A stretch of 64,000 nt of DNA from Phycisphaerae bacterium. Its GTDB lineage: Bacteria; Planctomycetota; Phycisphaerae; Phycisphaerales; UBA1924. The notes beneath the pieces were generated by a model, which saw nothing but the letters and a program-made list of their open reading frames with translations, was not told the origin of the DNA and did no database searches. Numbering within the stretch: the stretch's first letter is position 1; each line of letters starts with the position of its first letter. This document shows positions 7,341 to 19,300 of this stretch, piece by piece. The translations under genes and the position numbers were made by a program. The stretch spans positions 186,001 through 250,000 of the forward strand of contig BQMO01000014.1 of assembly GCA_022180725.1 (NCBI GenBank), given 5' to 3'.

Positions 7341-10300
7341 ATGCCCCGTCGTCAAAGCAGGAAGGTGTTGGTGTGCGCGTCGCTGGTCGCGGTGGCCGGG
7401 ATGCCGGTATCGGTGTGGTCGCAGGAGGCCCCGGCGCCGGCGGTGCAGCCGGAGGCGGCCCGCGGCGGCGAGAAGCCGATCTCGTTCAACTTCAAGGAGA
7501 CGCCGCTCGACCAGGTGCTGGATTTCTTTGCACGGCAGAGCGGGGTGCCGGTGATCTACGAGGCGGCGATCCCGGCGGGGTCGATCACGTTTGTGAGCGC
7601 GTCGTCGTACACGTTCGAGCAGGCGTTGTCGATTTTGAACCTGAACCTGGCGCGGTACGGGGTGCACCTGCGGCAGGAGGGTGCGTACCTGTACCTGGCG
7701 ACGCTGGCGGAATCGATGAAGCGGGCGGGGGCGGTGGGGGCGGACGCGCGGCGGCTGGAGGGGTTGACGCCGGATCGGATCGTGACGGTGAACGTGCCGC
7801 TGGACAACGCGCGGGCGGAGCAGGTGGCCGAGCAGGTGAAGGCGATGATCGGGCCGTTCGGCGGGGTGCTGGCGATCCCCGCGCAGAACATGCTGGTGAT
7901 CGTGGAGAGCGTGGGGCAGGTGAAGCGGATCCGGGAGGTGATCGAGGCGATCGACTCGCGCAAGCCGGCGGACGCGGCGTTCCGGCTGTTCCCGTTGCAG
8001 TACGCGCAGTGCGACGCGGTGCTGAACGCGTTGAAGGGGCTGGTGGCGGAGCGCAGCCGGACGGTGATCGTGGACAAGGACGGCAGCCAGCGGGTGGTGC
8101 AGGACACGAACATCCAGGGGCTGAACCTGGCGGCGGACCCGCGGACGAACTCGATCGTGGCGGTGGGGCCGGAGGCGCGGATCAAGCTGGTGGGGGAGGT
8201 GATCGCGCTGCTGGACGTGCCGGAGCACGCGGTGGGGGTGGCGGCGACGGGGAGCGAAGCGGGGAGCGGGGTTGAACTGAAGACGTTCACGCTGACGGTG
8301 ATGACGGCGGACGAGGCTGCCAAGCAGGTGAACGCGTTGTTCGCGGCGATGGACCCCAAGCGGAGGCCGGTGGTGCTGCCGCTGGCGACGGCGGGGAAGG
8401 TGACGGTGATCGGGGCGAAGTCGCAGGTGGCGCAGGCGGCGATGCTGCTGGGCGAGTTGGACCCCGGGGCGGGGGCCGGCGCGGCGGATGGGGATGATCG
8501 CGTGGCGGTGCGGCTGACGCTGAAGCACGCCTCGCCGACGATGATGGAGGGGCTGGTGACGCGGCTGGGGACGCCTCGGCAGCAGCAGGTGGTGAAGGTG
8601 ACGCCGACGCCGGACGGGAAGAGCCTGCTGGTCATGGGCCCCGGGCGGGACGTGGAGCAGGTGCAGGAGTTGGTGGCGGCGCTGGACGTGCCGGCGGACA
8701 TGGACCGCGAGGTACGGGTGGTGACGATCGCGCGGGGCGAGCCCGGCGCGGTGCTCGTGCGTGCCAAGGAGTTGTACGCGCAGACGGGCAAGGGGGCACG
8801 CGAGCCGGTGACGGCGACGCTGGATGAAGGGGCGAGGACGGCGACGCTGGTGGGGAGTCGGGAGGCGCTGGCGGCGTTCGACGCGATCTTGAACACGGCG
8901 CAGGCGACGATGCCGACGGGGCAGGAGACGCGGCGGTACCAGGTGACACGGGGGACGCCGAGCGTGGTGGCGGGTCGGCTGGCGCGGCTGGCGCGGAGCC
9001 TGCTGACGCCGAGCGACGGGGGGGCGTACGTCGAGCCGGTTTTTGACCCCGTGGACGAGTTGGGGCTGCTGGTGGTTCGGGCGCAGGCGGGGCAGTTCCA
9101 GGTGCTCGACGCGCTGGTGCGGCAGTTGGACGGGGCGGAGGGCGGCGGGCGCGACGTGCGGGTGGTGAAGCTCGGGACGGCGGACGCGCGCGGGGTGCTG
9201 GAGCGGGCGAAGGGGTTGTACGCGGCGCGGACGAGCGGGATGACGCCCGAGGCGGTGGGCGAGGTCTCGGTGGAGTTCAGCGAGGGGAGCGGGGCGGTGG
9301 TGCTCTCGGGACGGTCGGCGGGGGTGCGGCTGTACGCGGAGGCGATCGCGCAGTCGCAGGAGTTGTCGCCGCCGGCGCGGACGACGCGGGTGATCGACGT
9401 GCGGAACACGACGGCGTCGCGGGTGATCGAGCCGCTGCGCGCGCTGCTGGCGTCGGCGGATCCGATCGATCCGGCGCGGAAGGTGCCGGAGGCGGCGATC
9501 CAGGTGGTGGAGCGGACCAACTCGCTGCTGGTGACGGCGGAGCCGGCGCAGCACCAGATGGTGCAGGAGTTCGTGTCGCGGCTGGACAAGGCGGACGAGA
9601 CGACGCTGCCGCCGATGAAGTTGATCCAGTTGCGGACGGCGGACGCGGCGGGCGTGGCGGGGATGCTGAACGAGCAGTACGGGAAGCGGTCGCAGGCGGA
9701 GCGGCTGGCCAAGCCTGTGGAGGTGCGGTTTGACGCGGGGACGAACACGCTGATCGTGTCGGCGCACGAGGATTTGTTCGGGGAGATACGCGGGTTCGTG
9801 GAGGAGTTGAACAAGGACAAGCGGGAGGCGCCGGACCGGGTGACGGAGTTGTTCCCGCTGAAGGTGGCGAAGGCGGTGGACGTGGCGGCGGCGATGGATC
9901 GGCTGTACCCCGAGCCGCCGATGCCGGTGGACCGGAACGGGCGGCCGACGCCGTGGCTGCGGAAGCCGAAGGACGTGTTCGTGTCGGCGGAGGCGACGAG
10001 CAACTCGCTGATCATTGACGCATCGCCGGACCGGATGGAATCGCTGAAGCAGTTGGCGGAGAAGTTGGACCGGGTGGAGTTGCCGCCGCGGGCGGAGTTG
10101 CGGACGTACCGGGTGCCGCCGCAGAGTCTGGAGGCGGTGACGCGGACGCTGACGAGCATGGCGTCGCGGGGCGTGATGACGGAGCCCGCGCAGCCGGGCA
10201 AGCAGCCGGTGTCGACGCTGTTCGAGCCGGAGCCCAAGAGCGGGACGCTGATCGTGGCGGGGGACGCCAAGACGTTCGAGACGGTGGAGCAGTTGCTGAA

Positions 10301-13300
10301 GGATCTGAGCCTGGTGCCGGTGGAGAAGACGTTGCGGGTGTTCCCGATCGCGAACGAGAAGGCGGGCGTGGTGCGGGACCGGGCGCTGGCGATCTACCAG
10401 TCGCAGGTGGCGCAGGTGCCGAACGCGAACCCGATCGAGGTGACGGCGGACGAGCGGGCGAACGCGCTGATGGTGGTGGCGGATGGGGAGGGGATGGCGC
10501 GGTTCGCGAAGGTGATGGAGGAGTTGTCGCGGCAGATCGGGCCGGCGCGTGAGGTTCGGCTGATTGACTTGAAGGTGGCGAAAGCGGCGGAGGTGGTGGA
10601 GTTTCTGCGAGACCTTGTGCATTCGAGCGAGTCGTTCAACGTGCGGGGGGGTTCGGAGCCGGTGTTCGAGGTGATCGAGTCGACGAACCAGATCATGGCG
10701 GCGGCGCAGCCGATGCAGTTTCTGATCATCGAGGCGCTCGCGCGGAACCTGGACAGCAAGCAGGGCGGGCAGCGGCCGCCGATGCGGATCCTGAAGTTGC
10801 GGTCGACGGACGCGGGGAACCTGGCGGCGGTGCTGCAGCGGTCGTACGACGCGCGGACGCCGGAGGAGCGTGGTCGCAAGCCGGTGACGGTGGAGGCGGA
10901 CGCGGCGACGAACACGCTGATCGTGTCGGCGCACACGGACGTGCTGCCGGAGGTCGAGGCGATCGTGGCGCAGTTGAACGAGGCGGAGCGTGAGGACGCG
11001 TCGGGGCGGGAGATCCGGATCTTCCCGCTGAAGGTGGCGCGGGCGGAGGAGTTGGCGCAGACGCTGGACCAGATGTATCCGGAGCCGCCGGTGCCGCTGG
11101 ACCCGCGGACTCGGCAGCCGAGGCCCGACCTGAAACCGGCGCGGGAGGTGGTGGTTCGCGCGGACCGTGCGACGAACGCGCTGATCGTGGATGCGCCCGG
11201 GGCGAGGCTGGCGGGGTTCGAGCAGTTGGTGAAGAGCCTGGACCAGGCGAAACTGGCGGACAACGTGGCGCTGCGGACGTATCACGTGGAGCGGGCGGAC
11301 CTGCCGGGGCTGACGGCGACGCTGAAGAACCTGGCGGCGACGGGTTCGTTGGGGAACAAGAGCACGACGGCGCCGGTGCAGGTGTCGAGCGACCTGCCGA
11401 CGCGGACGCTGCTGGTGAGCGGGCCGGCGGAGGTGTTCGCGGCGGTGGAGGAAGTGCTGGCGAAACTGGACGGGGTGGCGGACCAGGCGCCGACGGACAT
11501 GAAGTTGTACGCGCTGGTGAGCGCGAGCGCGGAGCGGATCTCGCCGCTGGTGGAGCGGGTGCTGTCGAGCCGCGCGAAGGAGATGCGGCAGGCGCAGGGC
11601 AAGGCCCCGCGCGAGGGCGAGCGGCTGGTGGAGGTGACGGCGGACGCGGCGAGCAACACGCTGATCGTGTCGGCGCCTTCGGCGGTGCTGACCATCGCGG
11701 ACGGGGTGGTGCGGGCGCTGGATCAACAGTCCGTGTCCAGCGCGGTCGAGGTCCGGGTGTTCCGGCTGAGCAAGGGCGAAGCGCCGAGCGTGGCGACGGC
11801 GATGGTGTCGGCGCTGAAGGCGCAGGACCGCCCCGGCACGACGGCGGCGACGGTGACCCCGGAGCCGGCGAGCAACACGGTGGTGGTGGTGGGCACGGCG
11901 GAGCAGTTGGAACGCGCGGCGAAACTCGTCGAGTCGATGGACGCGGCGGTGGACCGGGACGGGATGGGAGTGAAGACGATCACGCTGAAGCACGCGCGGG
12001 CGGAGACGCTGGCGCCGGTGCTCGAGGGCGTGCTGATGCGGGAGTCGGCGATTGACCGGCTGCCGGAGTGGCAGCGGGCGCAGGTGCTGTCGCGCGGGGT
12101 GACGGAGCCGGCGCGGGTGAAGGTGGTGGCGGAAGCGCGGCTGAACGCGCTGGTGGTGAGCGGGCCGCGCGCGGTGATCGACATGGCGGAGCAGGTGGCG
12201 GCGGAACTCGACATGGACCCCGGGGCGGGAGGGCCGACGCGCGCGGTGCGGGTGATTCCGCTGCAGAACGCGGACGCGAGCCAGTTGGCGGCGAGTCTGG
12301 AGGGGGTGTTCAAGGACACCGCGGGGCAGGAGCCGCCGCCGGTGATCCGGGTGGAGCCGGCGAGCAACGCGCTGATCGTGCGGGCCAGCCCGGCGCAGAT
12401 GGCGACGGTGGAGGAGTTGACGAAGCAGTTGGACGCGGCGGCGGTGAACGCGAGCCGGCAGATGCGGATGATCACGGTGGACCCGTCGCGGGCGGACGCG
12501 GAGTTGCTGGCGCGGACGCTGAAGCGGCTGATCGAGCAGCAGGGCGGGGCGAAGGTGGAGGTGATTTCGGCGGAGGAGTTGCTGAAGCGGACGAAGGACG
12601 AGGGGGCGACGGAGAAGCGTCGTGGCGAGGCGAAGCCGGGCGGGTTTGGCCCCGCGGCGGCGGTGGCGATGCTGGCGTTGGCGTGGCCGGGTGAGGCGGA
12701 GGTAGAGGCGGGAGCGCCGTCGCAGCCGCCGGCGGAGGCCGAGCCGGGCGTGACGATCGCGGTGGACAGGGCGACGAACACGATCATGGTGGTAGGCTCG
12801 CCGCGGATGGCGGACCGGCTGACGGCGTTGGCGCGGGCGCTGGAGAGCCAGATGCCCGCGGAGCCGACGGGGGTGAAGATCGTGGAGTTGCCGGCGAGCG
12901 TGGACGCGGACGCGGCGGCACAGTTGGTTCGGCAGACGGTGAACCAGGTGGGACGGCTGGGCCCGGGCAACCCGGGAGGGTTCACGGGGCCGGTGAGCGT
13001 GTCGGTGGACCCGGCGGGGTCGGCGCTGATCGTGCTGAGCAACGACACGGACTTTGAGACCGTGGCGCGGGTGATCGCGGCGACGTCGCGCGGGGCGGCG
13101 GGTGGGAAGGTGACGGTGAAGGTGTACCCGCTGACGACGATCAGCGCGGCGAAGGCGATGCAGACGGTGCAGGACCTGTTCAGCCCGACGCCGCGGGGCG
13201 CACAGGCGCGGCGTGTGCGTGACGTGGAGATCACGCTGGCGGGGCCGGAGGGGCCGGTGACGGGGCGGATCGACCCGAGCCACGTGCGGATGACGAGCGA

Positions 13301-16300
13301 CCCGGGCGGGTCGGGGCTGATCGTGGCGGCACCGGACGAGGCGATCGCGGTGATCGACCGGCTGATCGAGACGATTGACCAGACGCCGGTGACGGATCGG
13401 CTGGCGATTCGGCGGTACGAGGTGAAGAACGCGAAGGCGGACGACCTGTCGCGGATGATGCAGTCGCTGCTGGACGCGCAGCGGCAGGGGGCGGGGGATG
13501 CGGCGGCGGCGCGGATCGTGGCGGACGTACGGACGAACTCGCTGCTGGTGACGGCGAGCGAGGCGCAGCATCGGGACGTGGCGCGGCTGCTGGGGCAGGC
13601 GGACGTCGCGATGACGCGCGGTGATGAGGCGTTGGCGATCATCACGCTGCGGCAGGCGACGCCGAGCACGGTGCGGCGGGTGGTGGACGAGGTGCTGATC
13701 GCGAAGGACCCGGCGCGGAAGGACCGTATCCAGATTTCGGCGGAGGACGGGTCGAGCGTGCTGGTGGTTCGGGCGGGGAAGGAGGACCTGGCGGAGGTTC
13801 GCGCGATCGTGGCGCAGGTGGACCAGGCGGAGACGGGCGGGCTGCCGGTGCGGTCGATCAAGCTGGAGCGGGCGGACGCGGGGGCGGTGGCGAGCAGCCT
13901 GCAGCAGTTCTTTCGAGAGCGTGCGGGCGGGCGGGCCGGGGCGCGCGGGGTGAATCGCGTGGCCGTGGTGGGGGACAAGCGGACGGGGACGCTGATCGTG
14001 TCGGCGGGGGACGAGGACTTCGCGCAGGTGCAGGAACTGGTGCGGACGTTTGATACGCCCGCGCCGGCGCAGGACCTTGTGTTCAAGGTGGTGCAACTGA
14101 AGAACGCGCGGGTGAGCGAGGTGGCGAGCACGATCAAGACGATCGTGGACGAGATGCGGTGGGAGACGATGTTCGGCCCGCAGGGGCAGGACCGGGTGGA
14201 GGTTCGCGTCGAGACGAACGCGCGGACGAACAGCGTGGTGCTGGTGGGACGCGGCGAGGCGATCGCGACGGCGGAGCGGGTGATCCAGGCGCTGGACCTG
14301 CCGGACGAAGCACGGGCGGCGCTCACGATCAGAAGCGTGAAGGTGAAGAGCGCGGACGTGACGGCGTTGCGGACGGTGCTGCAGCGGGCGTTCGTGACGC
14401 CGGGGTGGAGCAGTTGGCGCGGGCCGGACCCCGAGGCGCTGACGATCGAGATCGATCGGGCGCAGCGGAGCCTGATCCTGGTGGGGAAGGCGGAGCGGGT
14501 AAACCAGGCGGCGGCGTATGTCGCCGAACTGGACTCCGGGCCTGACGGCGCGGCTGGACGGGTCGAGGCCGTGACCTTGCTGCACGCGCGGGCGGACCGG
14601 GCGGCTTCGTCGCTGCGGCAGTTCTTCGCGGATCGGGCGCGGGCACAGGGAGTTGAGTCGACGAGCGTGAGCGTGATCGGCTCGACCGACGGGAACGTGC
14701 TGATCGCATCGGGCGACGAGGAGAATCTGAAGACGTTCCGCGACCTGGTGGCGCAGATGGACCAGCCCGACGGCGGGAAGGACCGGCGGATCGAGGTGGT
14801 GGTGCTGCAGAACGCGGTGGCGAACGACGTGGCGAACTCGCTGCGGACGATGTTCTCTCGCGGGACGCGCGAGGACGAGCGGGTGGCGATCACGCCGCAG
14901 CCCTCGACGAACTCGGTGATCGTCTCGGCGCCGGCGGGGACGTACCCCGAGGTGCTGGCGCTGCTGAAGCAGTTGGACGCGGCGCCGCGCGCGGAGGAGG
15001 CGAACATCGAGACGGTGGCGCTGACGAGCGCGCGGGCGCAGGACGTGGCGACGGCGCTGAAGGGGGCGCTCCCGCCGACGGTGAAGGTGACGGTGACCCC
15101 CGTCGTGAGGAGCAACTCGCTGCTGCTGACGGGGTCGAAGGAAGCCATCGCGATCGTGTTGGACCAGATCAAGAAGATTGACACGGAGCCGGTGCGGAGC
15201 GGGTTGACGTTCCGACGGTTCCGGCTGGATGCGGCGGACCCGTCGGACGTGTCGTACACGCTGGAGCAGATGCTGCGGGCGAGGCCGCGCACGGCGACGG
15301 AGCCGACGGCGAGCATTGATTACAACCGCAACGACGGGACGGTGACGGTGTACGCGCCGGCGGACCAGATCGAGGAGATCGAGAAGATCATCCGGGAACT
15401 GGACCAGAAGCCGAGCGAAGAGCGGACGACGGAGTTCATCAAGCTGCAGTACGCGAACGCGACGCAGGCGGCCAACGCGCTTCGGGTGTTCTACGGGCGC
15501 GGGGCGGCGGAGGCGGGGAGCACGGCGGCGCGGAACGTGACGATTCTGCCCGATGCGTTGTCGAACTCGCTGGTGATCCGGGCGGACAAGTCGCAGTGGG
15601 ATGGAATCCGGGCGCTGCTGACGAAACTGGACACGAAGGAGTACGACACGACGCGGCAGTTGGCGGTGATCGCGCTGGTGCACGCGGACGCGGCGAGCGT
15701 GGCGCGAGCGCTGAACGAGGGGCTGCGCGCGCCGCTGGAGGAACAGTTGCGGCAGGCGCAGGTGCGCGACGCGCGGGCGCGGCAGGGGCAGCCGCAGCGC
15801 CCGAACGACACGCGGGGCGAGGTCAATGTGCTGATCGACGCGGAGGGCGTGCCGACCGTCTCGGCGGAGGTTCAGACCAACTCGCTGATCGTGTTCGCGG
15901 GGGGGAAGGAACTGGAGCGGATCCGCGACATCGTGCGGCAGTTGGACGTGGCGGGGTTCGCCGACATGCCGGCCCCGCGGATCATCGCGCTGAAGAACGG
16001 CAAGCCGTCGGCGGTGGCGAACACGATCCGCGAGTTGTACCTGAACCGGCTCGAGCGGGTCAACGGCCCGCGGGCGGTGGTGATTCTGGGGGATGACACG
16101 AGCGGGGCGCTCATCGTGCGTGCGGACGAGGAGAAGTTCGCGCAGATCAAGGCGCTGGCGGCGACGCTGGAGCAGCAGGGAGAGATCGGGCGCGTGTCGC
16201 CGCACGTGGTGCGGCTGAAGAATGTCGCGGCCGGTCGCTTGCGGGCGACGCTGCTGGCGACGTTCAGCGAGACCGCGAAGAGTCAGGGCGAAACGCTGGC

Positions 16301-19300
16301 GATCGAGGTGGATCGGGCGAGCAACACGCTGGTGGTGGCGTGCAGCACGCGGCTGCTGGAGGAGATCCGGCGGGTGGTGGAGGAACTGGACCAGCCGGCG
16401 TTCGGGACGTCGCCCGACGGGACGGGCGCGGGGCTGGTGGGGCAGAGCGTGACGATCGTGGACGTGACGAACAACGACCCGGCGGACATCAAGAAAATCC
16501 TCGACGACATGGGGCTGACCCGTCCGACGCCGGCGGATCGGCCGGGGGTGGTGAGCGAGCCGGTGACGATCAGCCTGATGACGACACGGCGGGCGCTGGC
16601 GGTGGTGGGGGCGCCGGGCGACGGGCGCGCGGTGGAGGCGCTGGTGAAGGCGCTGGACGCGGCGCCGATGGATGCGCAGCAGCAGGTGGTGGTGGTGCCG
16701 CTGAAGATGGCGACCGCGGCGACGCTGGCCACGACGATCAACGCGATGCTGACGGTAGACGACCCGGCGAGCGGGCGATCGGGCCCGGCGAAGGCGCTGA
16801 CGGAGCAGATCCGCCGGCTGCAACTGGTGAAGGCGGGGGTGAACCAGCCGGCCACGCAGGTGGACCTTGCCAAGCCGATCAAGGTGATGGCCGACGCGGA
16901 ATCGAACGCGCTGATCATCACGTCGACGCAGGGGAATATTGATGCGATTCTCGACGTGGTGAAAGTGCTGGACACGCTTCCGACGGGGGAGGCGGTGGTG
17001 ATGCGCATCTTCCCGCTGGAGAACGCCAGCGCGGTGCGGGTGAAGAGCGTGGTGGAGGAGTTGTTCCGCCAGGGCGAGGAGTTGCGACGGATTCCGGGGA
17101 CGAGGCGGCAGGGGTTGCCGCCGACGGCGACGGGGCAGGCGCTGGCGGGCGAGGTGGCGATCTCGGTGGACGAGCGGACGAACACGCTGATCGCGGCGGG
17201 GCGCGAGGAGGCGGTGGCGCTGGTGGAGGTCCTGGTGAAGGACCTGGACGGCGAGCGGGTGAGCAAGTGGGTGGAGCCGGTGATCCTGACGTTGAAGCAC
17301 GCGGACGCACGGACCATGGCGACGCGGCTGAACGAGGTGCTGGTGCGCGGCTTGAGCACGACGCCCGAGGCCGCGGGGCTGCAGCGGCAGTTCGGGCGGC
17401 TGCGGCTGATGCAGGAGAACACGGCCCCGAACGGCAAGGGGGGGGATTATCTCCAGGCGGACTTGTTCGCGCCGGTGACGGGGCTGGTGATCACGGCGGA
17501 CGAGAACATGAACGCGTTGATCGTCGTGGGCACGCCGTCGAACAACGCGGTGGTGCGGGCGCTGGTGGCGCAGCTGGACGTGGAGTCGGCGTCGGCGGCG
17601 AACACGGTGCGGGTGTACCCGCTGAAGTACGCGGCGGCGGAGCGGGTGGCGGGGGTGCTGCGCGACGTGTTCCGGCAGCGCGTGGAAGCGGGCACGGACC
17701 GGTCCGAGGACCGGCTCATCGTGACGACGGACGTGCGGACGAACGCGCTGATCGTGTCGACGAGCGGGCGGAGTTTCGCGGTGGTGGAAGGGCTGCTCAA
17801 GACGCTGGACGGCGAGCAGAGCAACTTCTCGGTGGGGATGCACGTGATCCCCGTGACGAACGCGGACGTGCGGCAGTTGGCGCCGCGGATCGAGCGGCTG
17901 ATGCGGGAGCGGATCACGGCGGCGGCGCAGGTGGGGGCGGTGCGCAACCCGATGGATGCGTTCAGCATCGAGGCCGAGCCGACGAGCAACCTGCTGATCG
18001 TGGCGTGCAGCAGCGAGAACCTGGCGGTGGTGAAGGAGTTGATCGCGGCGCTGTCGGCGGACACGGAGCGTCTGGCGGCGGGGGAGCGGGTGGACCTGGT
18101 GCAGCTCGCGCGCATCCGGGCGGCGGAGGCGGCGCAGTCGGTCGAGCAGTTGTACGTGGAGAAGGAGAATCAGCGACGCGGGGCGGGGAGCGTGCGCGTG
18201 GTGCCGAATGAGCGGCTGAATGCGCTGGTCGTCAGCGGGACGGAGCAGGACCTGATCGAGGTTCGTGCGCTGGTGAAGCGGCTGGACAACGCGGAGTTCG
18301 CGCAGCGGCAGCAGATCCGGTCGATCGAGTTGCGCAGCGCGAACGCGGGGGAGGTCGTGCGGCTGGTGCAGAGCGTGCTGGCGGGCCGGCCCATGGGCGG
18401 GGGGACGGGGATCGGGGCGAGGCAGGCGACGCGGCTGCAGTTCCTGCGGGATTCGATGCGTGGCGAACTGGTGGGGCGTCGGGCCGTGCCGCCGACGGAG
18501 GCGGACTTGGACGGGGCCATCAAGGACCAGGTGACGCTGAACGCGGATGCGCGGACGAACTCGGTGTGGATCACCGCGCCCGAGGCGATGGTGACGCTGA
18601 TCTCGGAGATGGTGCGCGACATCGACGATTCGAGCGCGGGGGCGAGGCGGATCGAGAAGTTCCGGCTGCTGAACGCGGACGCGGTGCGGATGCGGAACCT
18701 GCTGCGGGACATTTTCCAGTTGCGGCAGCAGGGGGACGCGCTGGTGCTGGTGCCGTCGCCGGCGGACCCGGCACAGCCGGCGACGCCGGACGCGCCGCTG
18801 AGCGGGGTGAGCGTGACGCCGGTGCCGGACGAGCGGCAGGCGTTGTCGATCGCGGTGGACGAGCGGACGAACACGCTCATTGTTTCGGGCACGGAGGAGT
18901 ACCTCGGGCTGGTGCGCAAGGTGGTCACGGAACTGGACGCGGTGAGCGCGAACGAGCGGGAGCGGCGCGTGTACCAGTTGCGCAACGCGAAGGCCAAGGA
19001 GATCGAGACGACGCTGAAGTCGTACTTCCAGGGCGAGGCGGACAAGGAGCGGCTGACGCTGGGCACGGAGCGCGTCGGCTCGCTGATGCGGCGGCTTGAG
19101 GAGGAGGTGACGGTGGTCGGCGACGAGTCGAGCAACAAGCTGGTGATCTCGACCTCGCCGCGGTACATGGACACGGTGCTGAAGATCGTGAACGAACTCG
19201 ACCAGACGCCGCCGCAGGTGATGATCCAGGTGCTGCTGGCGGAGGTGACGGTGGACTCGGGCGAGCAGTGGGGGATGGACGCGAAGGCGGGGCCGTTCGG

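Larger units (their letters stand above)
7776..19214 (+). repeat. Array of about 46 diverged secretin N1-module repeats
   Basis: Reading the protein by eye, I delimit 46 units between the N0 domain and the secretin core, each of about 65-138 residues. Each ends with a strand around the pattern (T/S)N(S/T/A)LIV(S/T)A, then a helix ending in LD. Units are clearly homologous but diverged; some lack the TN motif (units 3, 5, 7). The exact number depends on how atypical units are counted (plausible range 44-47). Confidence 0.85.

Noticed and set aside
7556-10270. Long minus-strand frame (904 codons) within the secretin gene
   Set aside because: Ser/Thr/Ala-rich shadow with no recognisable fold, start signal or neighbours.
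11723-15316. Long minus-strand frame (1197 codons) within the secretin gene
   Set aside because: Same shadow pattern opposite the N1 modules; the plus-strand reading has clear domain repeats.
7776-19214. CRISPR array or assembly collapse as an explanation of the repeats
   Set aside because: Units are about 250 bases, diverged, in frame and homologous at protein level; there are no identical short repeats with spacers, and collapsed repeats would be near-identical.
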